Shown here: one piece after another, positions 37,626-46,748 of the stretch
How the letters are laid out: each line of letters begins with the position of its first letter
How positions within the stretch are numbered: the first letter of the stretch is position 1
Source: Thioalkalivibrio sp. K90mix
Lineage (GTDB): Bacteria > Pseudomonadota > Gammaproteobacteria > Ectothiorhodospirales > Ectothiorhodospiraceae
DNA length: 64,000 nt
Direction of reading: 5' to 3'
Assembly (NCBI RefSeq): GCF_000025545.1
Contig: NC_013889.1
Coordinates: 1,481,501 to 1,545,500, forward strand
The notes under the pieces: model-generated
What the model was told of the DNA's origin: nothing
What the model saw: only the letters and a program-made list of their open reading frames with translations
The model's database searches: none
Position numbers and translations under genes: made by a program

Positions 37626-38405
37626 TCATTGCAGCGATGTCACGATCCGATCCGCGAACCAGGCCACCACGTGGGCAAGGGCGTGCGCCATCATTGCCGC
37701 TTCCAGACCGTAGCGCCAGAACAGATAACCGAACAGAACGCCAAACACCCCGTTGGCGCCTATCACAAACAGCACGACCTCAGGCGTCCAGGTCTCCAGA
37801 TGCACCGCAACGGCGGGGAGATGCCCTGCGCCGAACAGCACTGCGCTCGCAACGATGGCGAGCCAGACATACCCCGCGCGAGGTACACCCTGCCGCCGTT
37901 GCAGTAATCGCCACGCCAGCCAGACCAGCAGGGTCATGACCCCCCATCGCAAGAGCAACTCTTCCGTAATGCCCCCGTAGAGCACGCGCGCGAACAGTGG
38001 CACAGTGAACTGAGGCTCGACCCCGGCAACGGCTGCCGGCGAGGCGTAACCGCCGATCGCAAAGAGTCCGATACCCGCCACCCCACCGGCCAGGAGCCCG
38101 GGCAGGAGCTGGGGCCCCAGAGCCGCCAGGACTGGCCGACTGAATGCCACCGCCTCGAACCCCGGAGCACGAAGGCCCACCTTCGGACCGAGCAATACGC
38201 CGCACCACACCGCCAGCGCAACCACGAGCGCGCCCTGCACAAGACTGGCCAGGGACACGACCCACAAGGCGGGAACGCCCGCACTCCCGTCGACCAGCTG
38301 CGGCAGCACCGTGACCACGAGAGCCACCACGCCGACCATCCCCGTGATGAATAGCAGCAGCCCAAGCCACAGCCTGGGATCGGGCCTGGGAGCACTCGTT
38401 TTCAT
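37626..38405 (-). CDS. CPBP-family intramembrane metalloprotease-like protein
   Basis: 259 residues, seven or eight membrane helices. The CPBP (Rce1/Abi) motifs are present: EELLLRWGVMTLLVW (EExxxR), LFGAGHLP (FxxxH) and a final HALAHVVAWF. These residues bind the catalytic metal in intramembrane prenyl-protein-type proteases. Bacterial members act in peptide processing, bacteriocin self-immunity or membrane-protein quality control; the client here is unknown. ATG 38405 (MKTSAPRPDPR). Confidence 0.87.
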   Translation of the reverse strand: MKTSAPRPDPRLWLGLLLFITGMVGVVALVVTVLPQLVDGSAGVPALWVVSLASLVQGALVVALAVWCGVLLGPKVGLRAPGFEAVAFSRPVLAALGPQLLPGLLAGGVAGIGLFAIGGYASPAAVAGVEPQFTVPLFARVLYGGITEELLLRWGVMTLLVWLAWRLLQRRQGVPRAGYVWLAIVASAVLFGAGHLPAVAVHLETWTPEVVLFVIGANGVFGVLFGYLFWRYGLEAAMMAHALAHVVAWFADRIVTSLQ

Positions 38406-38526
38406 GGGTCCGTCCCGCGTCGGAAAGCTCAGCGTACCCTCAAGTCCCCGCAACCCCTTGAGGCGACGACAGCACGTGCTTGCGGCATCTCACTCCTTGC
38501 CGCCTCGCTCGTCCAGTAAACAGCGA

Positions 38527-39408
38527 TCAATGTGCACGCCCGTGGCCCGTATGCTGCCGCAGGCGCAACTGCTCGGCCATGACAAAACCCACCAGCAACC
38601 AGAATGCACCCACCACAAAACCCGCAACGACATCACTGAGGTAATGGAGCGTCAGCAGCATGCGGCTGAACCCGATCATTGCCACCAGTACCGCCGTCCA
38701 GTAGACCAGCTCGAAACGCCGACGAGCCGTCACAAGATGGCGCGCGACGATATACGCCACAAATCCGTACACCGCCATCGCCCCGGCCGCATGCCCGCTG
38801 GGAAAAGACGGTGACGTCGCGGCGATATCGAACAGAAACTCGGGGCGTTCGCGGTCCAGCACTCGTTTCGTCACATAAATGGTGATCTGGGATCCGATCA
38901 GCGTCGCCCACAACCCCGGGATCATATAGGCGTGCCGAAGACCCCAGACGAGTGCCGTCGTCACCACTACAACGGCCGTAAGCGCGACCGATCCACCCAG
39001 CCCTGTAAACCAGGCCAACGCCGCCACGGTAGTGTCCGTACGAAATGGCGCCAGCATCGCATTCACGGCCGTATCCAGCCGCACCAGCTCATCGGCCTCG
39101 ACCAGCTCCTCGATCAGACCGGCGAACAGTCCCAGCAGATACACCGCCGAGATCACGATCAGCGTCAACGGCAGACCGGCAAACCGGCGCGGCGTCAGCC
39201 GGGCCTCCGTCCAGTACATCAAACGCGGAAACCGTAACCGCGCGGCCGACACGACCGACCGGATGCGTTCGTCCTTCGCCGCCTGCCCCACCTGCTCGTA
39301 CAGCCGGATACCCAAGCCCCAGCCAAGCCGGGCCACCCACAAGGCCAGCCACCGCACACCCAGCACCCCGGCCAGCAGACCCAACAGAAGCAACCCGTCC
39401 CAGAGCAT
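38527..39408 (-). CDS. PAP2-family phosphatase
   Basis: 293 residues with six or more membrane helices. The three PAP2 motifs are complete: KRVLDRERPEF, SFPSGHAAGAMAVYGF and SRMLLTLHYLSDVVAGF. The enzyme dephosphorylates a lipid phosphate such as undecaprenyl pyrophosphate or phosphatidic acid at the outer face of the inner membrane. An N-terminal extension of about 85 residues with its own hydrophobic segment precedes the core. ATG 39408 after GGGGAAGG; a TTG immediately before is an alternative. Confidence 0.92.
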   Translation of the reverse strand: MLWDGLLLLGLLAGVLGVRWLALWVARLGWGLGIRLYEQVGQAAKDERIRSVVSAARLRFPRLMYWTEARLTPRRFAGLPLTLIVISAVYLLGLFAGLIEELVEADELVRLDTAVNAMLAPFRTDTTVAALAWFTGLGGSVALTAVVVVTTALVWGLRHAYMIPGLWATLIGSQITIYVTKRVLDRERPEFLFDIAATSPSFPSGHAAGAMAVYGFVAYIVARHLVTARRRFELVYWTAVLVAMIGFSRMLLTLHYLSDVVAGFVVGAFWLLVGFVMAEQLRLRQHTGHGRAH

Positions 39409-39512
39409 CAACCTTCCCCTGCGGTGTGCGGCCTCGTTTCACCCAAAAAAACATGGGTATCCCCGCCGATCTCCGTGGGCCCCAAGCCTGAGGCATCCCT
39501 ACAACCGAAGCG

Positions 39513-39845
39513 TCAGCGATGACTCGTGTCGTCCGTTCCGGGTGGATCGACGCGCCATTCGGGGTCCGCGAACTCGCCAATCACCCGCACATCCACACAC
39601 GCCGCCTGCTCGGCAATGATACGGCGCACGTTCTCCGGCTGGTCCGCCTCCATCGCATCGCGCTTGTCCTTCGATTCCCAGTAGGCGATGGCCAGCAGTA
39701 CGTGCGGGTCGCCAATCATCCGGTGCAAGCGAGTGCCACGGGCACCCGGGGCCTGCTGGATGATCCGGCTGGCCCGCACCCAGGCGTCCGCATACTGCTC
39801 GGCTGAACAGCCCGGCCGGAGACGGATCTCGAACACAAAAATCAT
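39513..39845 (-). CDS. antibiotic biosynthesis monooxygenase (ABM)-domain protein
   Basis: 110 residues from ATG 39845 (MIFVFEIRLRPGCSAEQYAD). The ferredoxin-like fold shows WVRASRIIQQAPGARGTRLH and AIAYWESKDKRDAMEAD. ABM proteins are small dimeric oxygenases or haem-degrading enzymes; no haem-ligand motif can be confirmed. Neighbours give no pathway clue. Confidence 0.8.
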   Translation of the reverse strand: MIFVFEIRLRPGCSAEQYADAWVRASRIIQQAPGARGTRLHRMIGDPHVLLAIAYWESKDKRDAMEADQPENVRRIIAEQAACVDVRVIGEFADPEWRVDPPGTDDTSHR

Positions 39846-39903
39846 CCGCCCCTCTCCGCAGTCAGCAAGGCCATGCGGTCGCAGCGATGCGTTAGCGGAC
39901 GGG

Positions 39904-40224
39904 TCAGTCGTGGAAGATGATGCGTGCGCCGGCGGGGTCGATATCCACGCGACAACTTGCGTACTCGCAGGCGTCCGCAATGTCGTTCAGCTTGGGCATG
40001 TCATTAAGCTCGGCCAGCTTCCGCACCAGGCCTGCACCCTCGCAGCCGCGCTGCATTCCGCTGTCCGGGTCCGTCTTGCACCCAAATTCGCTGCCATCCA
40101 CCGACCAGTCCATACCCGATGGCATCATCAAAACCACCGGCTCCTCGTGCATCACCTGGAATTTCACTCGTCCCGCGTTCCGTCCGTCCTGCCAGTCCAC
40201 GGTCGGGATGTTATCGCTGGCCAT
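39904..40224 (-). CDS. 106-residue protein of unknown function
   Basis: MASDNIPTVDWQDGRNAGRV at the start. The rest includes QVMHEEPVVLMMPSGMDWSV and four cysteines (CKTD, GCEGAG, ACEYASC). Acidic, soluble, no known domain. ATG 40224 follows GGAGTGACCTC. It is 58 bp upstream of the ABM gene, same strand. Confidence 0.65.
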   Translation of the reverse strand: MASDNIPTVDWQDGRNAGRVKFQVMHEEPVVLMMPSGMDWSVDGSEFGCKTDPDSGMQRGCEGAGLVRKLAELNDMPKLNDIADACEYASCRVDIDPAGARIIFHD

Positions 40225-40385
40225 GAGGTCACTCCTTCCCGGTATCCCGGGCAGTCTTTCGGCCTTCCCTGTGACGCTAGACCGCTTGCCGACAATGCTC
40301 AAGCAACGACACCCCTTTATCGGACCTCGCAAGCTCATATCGAGACGAAATCACGGCTGGCCTCTTCTTCGCTGTTGTCCTCGAG

Positions 40386-41900
40386 TCAGTAGGGGACGGG
40401 GCCCCACTCCCGGCGCAACCGCGTCAGTGTCGGATCGAATTGGCAGCCGATCCGGCGGTCCACCTGCTCGAAATGGCGTGTCAGCTCCGGCATGGCCTGA
40501 CGCAGCTTTTCCACTTCGTCCGGAGGGATCTCCGGATCGCCCTCCTCCAGGCAGATTCGCGCCAGATCATAGGCCCAGGCCTGACCGAGGTAATTCACCT
40601 TGTGGTGATCACAAACGTCTTCCGTACCCCGCGCTACCTGGATCAATTGCCGCGTGAACTCATCGTACTGCCGATGCTTGATGGCGCATTGCTCGCCCCC
40701 GCCGGGCGCGCCCGCGACACCCTCGGCCACCGACTCCGGCGTTACCCCCGTCAGGGTCGGGTCATACTCGTCGCCCAGGACTGCGGCCAGTAGCGCGTCC
40801 GTCGTCTCGCCGGTCTCCCGCCATTGCTCGGCGGCCTCGGCCAGCTGACTGCGTTCCTCGTGCAGTTCACTGTACTGCTCCACCGAGCGCTGGACCTCTT
40901 CATCGAGACGCCAGTAGGCCTCCAGGGATGGTCGCGCGTCCCGGTTCAGTTCCGCCTCGCACCGCTCTTCCATCCGCCACGGATCGTTCTCCCATGCACG
41001 GCGCCCATACTGTTCAAAGCAGTACCCAAGCGCCGACCGGGCAATCGTGTCGTCCATATCCGGGCCCGTGAAGGGAGGGTGCACCTGCCACCGCCTATCC
41101 AGTTCATCCCGGAGATCGTCTTGCTGCGTCACCAGCGTTTCGTACTGCGCGCGCCGGCGATCCAGCTCCTCATCTTGCTGCTCCAGGGCCACCCGCACCC
41201 GCTCGCCATCACCATCCAGGGTCACATCGTTCCGAGCGACGGCGGCTTCCTCGTCGCCATCCTCCGCCTCAGTGCGCTCAACCTGCTGCTCCGAGCCCAC
41301 CGGCTCCGAACCGGACTCCGACTCCGAATCAGAGGCGTCCACCTCTGCCTGCGCCTGCCGGCTCACCGGCACGAGACGGGCGGCCTCCGGATACGCCTCC
41401 AACAGCTCTTCATAGCGCGCCTCCGGGGCGTCCGACTCTTCAATGCGGTCCACCATGCGCTCGAACACCGCCTCCCGCAGTGGCGTCGCGGGATAGGTTT
41501 CGAGAAATTCCTGATACGCCTCCAGCGTGTCGCGCTCCCGATACGGCGCGAAATCTTCCTCATCGCCACGGGGTTCCAGCTCCAGATGGATCGCGATGGG
41601 CTCGCCCCCCATAGCCGACGTGGGCTGTTGATGAAGCTCCGAGTCGTGATACCCCTCCTTTCGCGCCAGGAAATACATCCCGGACCACCCCTCGGACCGC
41701 GAGGTCGTCAACCGGAATGGGGTCGTCGTATAGTGAAAAAGGCGGTCCGGACGATCCCCTCGATAGATCTCGGCTCCTGGCGGATCCGACGTCAGCACAT
41801 ACTGGGTAGGCCCATGCTGGGGCCCGGCACATCCCGACAGACCCCAAGTCATCCATAGCCCAACCGTAGCAACTGCTACCCGTCTCAGCCCCCTGATCAT
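40386..41900 (-). CDS. large lipoprotein with PEGA-like N-terminus
   Basis: 504 residues. Lipoprotein signal ends WGLSGCAGPQ. Then VLTSDPPGAEIYRGD, a PEGA-type strand pair, and a TPR-like or helical section (YQEFLETYPATPLREAVFER, YEELLEAYPEAARLVP). A Ser/Glu-rich acidic linker and long coiled coil (EQQDEELDRRRAQYETLVTQ) follow, ending in a Cys-containing helical domain. Probably an outer-membrane-associated structural protein. Not assigned to a family. Confidence 0.75.
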   Translation of the reverse strand: MIRGLRRVAVATVGLWMTWGLSGCAGPQHGPTQYVLTSDPPGAEIYRGDRPDRLFHYTTTPFRLTTSRSEGWSGMYFLARKEGYHDSELHQQPTSAMGGEPIAIHLELEPRGDEEDFAPYRERDTLEAYQEFLETYPATPLREAVFERMVDRIEESDAPEARYEELLEAYPEAARLVPVSRQAQAEVDASDSESESGSEPVGSEQQVERTEAEDGDEEAAVARNDVTLDGDGERVRVALEQQDEELDRRRAQYETLVTQQDDLRDELDRRWQVHPPFTGPDMDDTIARSALGYCFEQYGRRAWENDPWRMEERCEAELNRDARPSLEAYWRLDEEVQRSVEQYSELHEERSQLAEAAEQWRETGETTDALLAAVLGDEYDPTLTGVTPESVAEGVAGAPGGGEQCAIKHRQYDEFTRQLIQVARGTEDVCDHHKVNYLGQAWAYDLARICLEEGDPEIPPDEVEKLRQAMPELTRHFEQVDRRIGCQFDPTLTRLRREWGPVPY

Positions 41901-42152
41901 CCTGCCGCTCCCTGGCCCGTCGCCCGTCCCAAACGAGCCTAGGCCAGTCCGTGTGAATATGCCATCGGAACCATTGACGGGCCTTGCCTTCGGTCAGACA
42001 CGTTCCTAGTAATTCTGGATGCGCTCTTCCCTGCCACTCTCCACGTTCACCGTGCCGGCGTGATCACTCTTCGCAACATTCCTACGGTCTGGGATCTCCA
42101 AGGAGGTACACCCTGAATCGGACCGGGATCGTCTTTGTGCTTTCGCAGCGAA

Positions 42153-42782
42153 TCAGAGGCGTGGATTCCGCCGGCCCAGGCTCCCCGAATCACGTGCCTT
42201 GGAGGACGGGCCGAACAACGTGGCAAGAATCATCCGCGTGGAGATCGCGATCAGCACCACTCCCAGTAGCAGCATGCCATCGACCACCCAGCCGTTCTCG
42301 AACCAGGGCAGCAGCGGATCCGAATTTCCAAGTCGTTCCGCCAGACCGAGTCCCACCAACATCGCTCCGGGCGTATGCACCAGGACAGCAAGCCGCATCG
42401 TCCGCGAACGGCCATCCGGTCCCGGGGTCAAATCGTTTCCATGCCGCGAATCGGACTCCCGCTCCGCAACGTCGGTCACGAGAGGGTCGCGATCCGGAGT
42501 CACATTCATCTCCTGCGTTGGCGATACGGACAGGTATCGCCGCATGAACATCCGACCAAGACCGGCGGGAACGACCACAAACGCCAGAAACAAGATTGTC
42601 AGCGCCACCCCCATCGACGGATCACCACCGGCGATAGCCCAGCCTGCAAACAGCACCACAACGGGGAGAATCAGCGTTGCGAGGGCGTACCGCACCCGAG
42701 GCCCCAGTGCGGCCCGCCTGGCGAGAAACAGGATTCCCAGTGCGACCAGCACTGCGGGGATATACAGAATCAGTAAAACCAT
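42153..42782 (-). CDS. membrane protein of unknown function
   Basis: 209 residues from ATG 42782, which has GGAGG directly upstream. Five hydrophobic helices: LILYIPAVLVALGILFLA, ALATLILPVVVLFAGWA, ALTILFLAFVVVPAGLG, then after an acidic soluble loop LAVLVHTPGAMLVGLGL and VVDGMLLLGVVLIAISTRM. No known domain recognised. Stands alone between intergenic gaps of 250 and 180 bp. Confidence 0.65.
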   Translation of the reverse strand: MVLLILYIPAVLVALGILFLARRAALGPRVRYALATLILPVVVLFAGWAIAGGDPSMGVALTILFLAFVVVPAGLGRMFMRRYLSVSPTQEMNVTPDRDPLVTDVAERESDSRHGNDLTPGPDGRSRTMRLAVLVHTPGAMLVGLGLAERLGNSDPLLPWFENGWVVDGMLLLGVVLIAISTRMILATLFGPSSKARDSGSLGRRNPRL

Positions 42783-42959
42783 GCGCGCCTCCATGCGTCG
42801 CTTATCACTACTCTTGGCCCGAGTCAGATCAGGCCTACTAATCCAGGGACAAAACCCGAGCCCACAATTCCTTCTCTCAACCAGCCCGTGATCGATCCGG
42901 GGGCGCGTCCTCGCGTAGTGACGAAAAGCCGTGAAAGTCGTCCTCAGGTTTAAAAACCT

Positions 42960-43217
42960 TTAACGAGCGGGAGCAGGTGCGCCTCGCAGCAGTCCTTCGG
43001 TGCTCAGGTTCTCGTCGAGCTCTGGCCAGTGAATCCCGTAGCCTCCCGCGGAGATCTCCCAGATACGCAGTTGCGCGGGCGTTGCGTGTGCGAGGCGTGG
43101 GTACCACTCCAGCGGAACCGAGATTCGACGGCCATCCATCAGGCCGACCACCAGGTCATGCTCGGTGAAACCCACCGACGCAACACGCTCATCCGGGTTC
43201 GTGGCCAAAGAACTCAT
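42960..43217 (-). CDS. DUF2442 protein
   Basis: 85 residues from ATG 43217 (MSSLATNPDERVASVGFTEH). Contains LMDGRRISVPLEWYPRLAHA and WEISAGGYGIHWPELDENLS, the DUF2442 signature. The start overlaps the preceding DUF4160 gene by 29 bp. DUF4160 and DUF2442 genes frequently travel as a pair with the layout of toxin-antitoxin modules; the biochemical activity of neither is established. Confidence 0.9.
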   Translation of the reverse strand: MSSLATNPDERVASVGFTEHDLVVGLMDGRRISVPLEWYPRLAHATPAQLRIWEISAGGYGIHWPELDENLSTEGLLRGAPAPAR

Positions 43218-43434
43218 GCCAAGCCTCCAACCGCTCCGGCTGCCGACCCTCGACAACGTCCCGAATCCGCCGCAACGCGTGCGCCGGAAACCCCATATTC
43301 CGCGCCAATGCCACCCGGCGCAACCAGAACTTCGCCGAGCACTTTCCACGGTCTACATGCACATGCGGCGGCTCGTCCGGCTCATGGCTGAACCAGTAGA
43401 AGCGGTAGGGCCCACCCCTGAACACCGTCGGCAT
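43189..43434 (-). CDS. DUF4160 protein
   Basis: 81 residues: MPTVFRGGPYRFYWFSHEPD then EPPHVHVDRGKCSAKFWL and a C-terminal helix ending EFFGHEPG. The FxSxExxEPPHVHV block is the hallmark of DUF4160. It is upstream of and overlaps the DUF2442 gene, forming a compact two-gene module beside the mobile-repeat region. Confidence 0.92.
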   Translation of the reverse strand: MPTVFRGGPYRFYWFSHEPDEPPHVHVDRGKCSAKFWLRRVALARNMGFPAHALRRIRDVVEGRQPERLEAWHEFFGHEPG

Positions 43435-43461
43435 CCGCGCCTCCCCTGAAACCGCGCTGGT

Positions 43462-44487
43462 TCAACGACAGTCGGCTGGAGCCAGAAAGATCCGGGCCGA
43501 CATGCCCACACCCTTGATGCTGCGACGGCCAAGCTGTTTCACCACCTCGTGAAAACGCTCCACGTGGCCCAGGGCCGCAACATGGTGCGACCTCTGCCCT
43601 CTTCCGACATGCCCCAGGAAATGCGCTGGATCGATTCGCAGGCGTTCCAGGATCGGCGGAATGGATTCCGGGATGGCCCCGCGCTTGTCCTCGCGGATCG
43701 CGCGCCCGGTCCAGTCCACCAGCTCCAGGTAGTCCTCCGTGGTAAAGGCCACCGCATTCGCATGCGGATCGTCCCCTTCCCGGCCCAATACAGTCAGGCG
43801 AGGCTCGTCGCCCTCACACGCCGAGCCTTCGTGCTCCTGATCCTCCCGGGCCAGCGCCCGGATACGCTGCTGGATCGAGGTGAAATCGGACGTCTCGGGC
43901 GTATCCGCCATCCCGGCGCGTACCGGGTTCAGATCCACGTAGCTCATGCAGGTCAGCACCGCCGCGTCGTCGAGCAGCGCCTGGCTCTTGTAGCGGCCTT
44001 CCCAGAAGCGGCCCTTGCAGCCATCCTCCGCATTGGCGCGGCGCGCCAGGTGTTCGTTCAGGCTGCGCATGAACCAGGACAGGTCCTGCAGCCGATCCCG
44101 CCACTCGGCAATCTGCGCTTGCGCCCGCTCGCGCTCTGCCACCGTCTTGGCTTGCCCCGCCCGATAGCGGGCGACCAGCACCGGCAACGAGAACAGCCGC
44201 TCCCAGCGCTCCATCACCTCGCCTTCGCTCCATGCCGCCGCCCGGTCCGAATCCAGCCGCACCACCAGGTGATAGTGGTTCGACATCACCGCGTACGCGC
44301 ACACGTCCACCGCGAACACGCCCTGCAGATCGCGCAGGCGTTCCAGCACCCAGCCGCGCCGGTGCTCGTAGTTCGTGCCCGAATAGGAATCCTCGCCGCA
44401 CAGGAACGCGCGGCGAACACAGCGACAAATGCAGTGGTAATACGGCGTCGTCTCGACCGAGACGAGCTCCTTCCTGGCTCGCGTCAT
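43462..44487 (-). CDS. REP-associated tyrosine transposase (Y1/IS200-like, RAYT)
   Basis: 341 residues from ATG 44487 (MTRARKELVSVETTPYYHCI), with GGGAGG upstream; the longer frame lies in repeat DNA. The HUH metal motif is SNHYHLVVRLD and a single catalytic Tyr is expected in the helix near GRFWEGRYKSQALLD. These enzymes nick single-stranded REP hairpins and spread them through the genome without carrying classic IS ends. Four copies of a REP-like repeat surround the gene and the neighbouring island (44548, 44648, 44881, 47295), fitting that role. A C-terminal extension of about 130 residues is typical of one RAYT subgroup. Confidence 0.93.
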   Translation of the reverse strand: MTRARKELVSVETTPYYHCICRCVRRAFLCGEDSYSGTNYEHRRGWVLERLRDLQGVFAVDVCAYAVMSNHYHLVVRLDSDRAAAWSEGEVMERWERLFSLPVLVARYRAGQAKTVAERERAQAQIAEWRDRLQDLSWFMRSLNEHLARRANAEDGCKGRFWEGRYKSQALLDDAAVLTCMSYVDLNPVRAGMADTPETSDFTSIQQRIRALAREDQEHEGSACEGDEPRLTVLGREGDDPHANAVAFTTEDYLELVDWTGRAIREDKRGAIPESIPPILERLRIDPAHFLGHVGRGQRSHHVAALGHVERFHEVVKQLGRRSIKGVGMSARIFLAPADCR

Positions 44488-44492
44488 CTCCG

Positions 44493-44680
44493 GACCCTCC
44501 CTGGTCCATGCACTCCCCTGAAACCTAGCCCGGCCGTCCAATACCGTCAAGAAATCATGGGTGTCCTCTTCTTGCGCGTCCTCTTTTTCACCGCTCTCCC
44601 TGGTCCATGCACTCCCCCTGAAACCTAGTCCGACCCGCCCAGACCATCAAGAATCATGGGTGTACTCTTCTTTCCGCCGG
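44493..44680. repeat. two tandem REP-like repeat units beside the RAYT gene
   Basis: Unit A (44493-44577) and unit B (44594-44680) share CTCCCTGGTCCATGCACTCC, then GAAACCTAG, and end in a 27-bp hairpin motif. In A the motif is CAAGAA-ATCATGGGTGTCCTC-TTCTTG, with 6-bp arms. B has one base missing and changed arms. Unit A overlaps the leader of the RAYT gene. Confidence 0.8.
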
Positions 44681-44762
44681 TTTTTATGTAGGTTACCGAG
44701 GTCCGACCGCTTTATTGGTAGGTCCAAGGGCAAAAGGCAAGGTCTGACCCAACGATTCCAGC

Positions 44763-44880
44763 TTAGTCGCGGTCGTTCATGTCGCCGTACATCACCCAGT
44801 TTCGCAGTCGACGCTCTTCTTTCTTCTTCTTTTGTTCGCGGGAGTCCGAAGTTCCCGTTAGGGTGGCGATCGCCCCGAAT
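44763..44880 (-). pseudogene. C-terminal gene remnant
   Basis: On the minus strand a frame without a start codon reads LTGTSDSREQ, a Lys/Glu-rich stretch, then RRLRNWVMYGDMNDRD-stop. The ending looks like a genuine protein C-terminus. Its upstream part is cut off where a REP-like repeat begins at 44881. The parent family is unknown. Confidence 0.3.
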
Positions 44881-44907
44881 CAAGAATCATGGGTGTCCTC
44901 TTCTTCT
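44881..44907. repeat. REP-like hairpin repeat, third copy
   Basis: Same core as the tandem units (CAAGAATCATGGGTGTCCTC followed by TTCTTC). It sits 55 bp beyond the stop of the disrupted nuclease gene. A second shared motif, ATAGGTCCGACC, lies at 44947-44958 and in similar form at 44700. Confidence 0.8.
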
Positions 44908-45334
44908 CTAAATCTAAACTCTTTAGCAAGCGAATCATACGGTTACATAGGTCCGACCCCGTTATTCGCCTCTACGATACAGCTCGACGTTCACCGGAAT
45001 CGAGGATGCCTCAACTTCTTCGCCATCCTCACATACATCTATTCGGACTATCTGCTTGGGAAGACCCTTATTCTCTCGCCACCCTGCCGCTACCGCCAAT
45101 GCATCATTTCCATACTCAAGATCCAAACCACATAGATATCGCGTCATGAGCTGCGTAGTAAACGGAAGTGCCTGATTGTACAACCGAACGTCCTTATAGG
45201 AATTCGCCAAAGCGGCATTTATCGGGGTACACAATACCTTCGCGACGGGCGCGAACCCCGTGCGCCCTTTCAAAACTCGGCGATCATTGATGCCCCACGG
45301 ATCAAACCCTTCTTGACTAACAAAGCGAGTCGTG

Positions 45335-46748
45335 GAGTTATGGTCAAGTCTGGTGTATGAGCGATGGCGGGTTCAGGCGGCGCTCCGGTCGGTGATGGAG
45401 GATGCCTCGTCGTTGGTCGGTTCGGTCTGCTCGATGCCGTCGATGAACTTGACCCCGCGCTCGAGCTTGTCGAGCCATTCGTAACCCCGGAGCCGACGCC
45501 AGCGCTTCTGCGTGCTCTGACCGAGCTTGAACGTCAGGCTCAAGACGGTGTTGCGGGTCACGCAGCCCCGGGTCTTGTCGGTGCGCAGCCGCACGGTGGC
45601 GAAGGTCGATTCGATCGGATTGGTGGTCCGGATCGACTGCCAGTGCGCGGCTGGGAAGTCGTAGAACGCGAGCAGGTCTTCCCGGTCCTTGGCCAGCGTC
45701 TCGGCGGCTTTCGGGTACTTGTCGCCGTAGGCGGTCAGGAAGGCGTCGAAGGCCTGTTCGGCGTCGGCGCGGGTCTCGGCCATCCAGATCGCCTGCAAGG
45801 CGGACTTGGCCTTGGGCTGACTGCGCTTGGGCAGCCGGTTCAGCACATTGGCGGTCTTGTGGACCCAGCAGCGCTGGCGGCGGGTGTCCGGGTAGACCCG
45901 GGCCAGGGCCTTCCAGAAGCCCAGCGCGCCATCGCCGATGGCGAGCTTCGGGCCGTTCGCGAGGCCCTGATGATCCCGCAGGCGCACCAGCAGTTCGTAC
46001 CAGCTCTGCTCGGACTCGCGCATCCCGTCGTCGAGGGCAACAAACTCCTTGGTCCCGTCGGGCAGGACCCCGATGATGACCAGCACACAGGCGCGTTCGT
46101 CGTCCTCCCCGCGCAGGTTGAAGTGGATACCGTCCGCCCACCAGTAGCTGTAGCGGTAGGCGCGGAGATCACGCTCGCGCCATTCGGCGTGCTCGGTCAG
46201 CCACTGCTGCTTGAGGCGGCCCAGTGTCGAGGCCGACAGCCCCTGGGCCTGCTCGCCCAGCAGCGCGCTCAGCGCCTCCTGGAAGTCGCCCGAGGACACC
46301 CCCTTGAGATAGAGCCAGGGCAGCAGCTCCTCGACCGAGCGCGCCCGGCGCAGATACGGGGGCAGCAGGCTCGACGTGAAGTGCCGGCCACCGCCGGACC
46401 GATCCCGGGTCTTCGGCACCTGCACCGGTACATCGCCGATGCCGGTCTGAACCCGGCGCTGGGGCTGATAGCCATTGCGTACGACCGCCCGGCGACCGTC
46501 CGGCATGCGATCCTCCGCGTAGGTCTCCATGAACGTCCGCAACTCTGCCTCCACCGCTTGCTGGATCAGATCCCGCGCCCCGCGGCGCAGCAGATCGGTC
46601 AACGGGTCCTCTGGTCCGTTCGGGTTCTCTGTCGTATCGTGAGCCATGTTGGCGTATCTCCTCTGGCTGGCTGGTTGGTCGCACTTCCATTCCAGCCGGA
46701 TACGCCGCCTTCCTCAATCCCCCCGTACACCACTTTTGACAGTAACTC
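45335..46748 (-). mobile_element. IS256-family insertion sequence, copy 2
   Basis: Apparently identical to copy 1 (constant offset of 44492 bp over all 1414 bp compared by eye). Flanked by a perfect 9-bp duplication CGAGTCGTG at 45326-45334 and 46749-46757. Same orientation as copy 1, so recombination between them could delete or duplicate the 44.5 kb in between. Confidence 0.96.
45373..46647 (-). CDS. IS256-family transposase (copy 2)
   Basis: Encodes the same 424-residue protein as the copy at 881-2155, with all DDE residues present. Apparent identity of two copies 44 kb apart indicates very recent movement or gene conversion. Transcription runs in the same direction as the gene it interrupts. 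Confidence 0.96.
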   Translation of the reverse strand: MAHDTTENPNGPEDPLTDLLRRGARDLIQQAVEAELRTFMETYAEDRMPDGRRAVVRNGYQPQRRVQTGIGDVPVQVPKTRDRSGGGRHFTSSLLPPYLRRARSVEELLPWLYLKGVSSGDFQEALSALLGEQAQGLSASTLGRLKQQWLTEHAEWRERDLRAYRYSYWWADGIHFNLRGEDDERACVLVIIGVLPDGTKEFVALDDGMRESEQSWYELLVRLRDHQGLANGPKLAIGDGALGFWKALARVYPDTRRQRCWVHKTANVLNRLPKRSQPKAKSALQAIWMAETRADAEQAFDAFLTAYGDKYPKAAETLAKDREDLLAFYDFPAAHWQSIRTTNPIESTFATVRLRTDKTRGCVTRNTVLSLTFKLGQSTQKRWRRLRGYEWLDKLERGVKFIDGIEQTEPTNDEASSITDRSAA

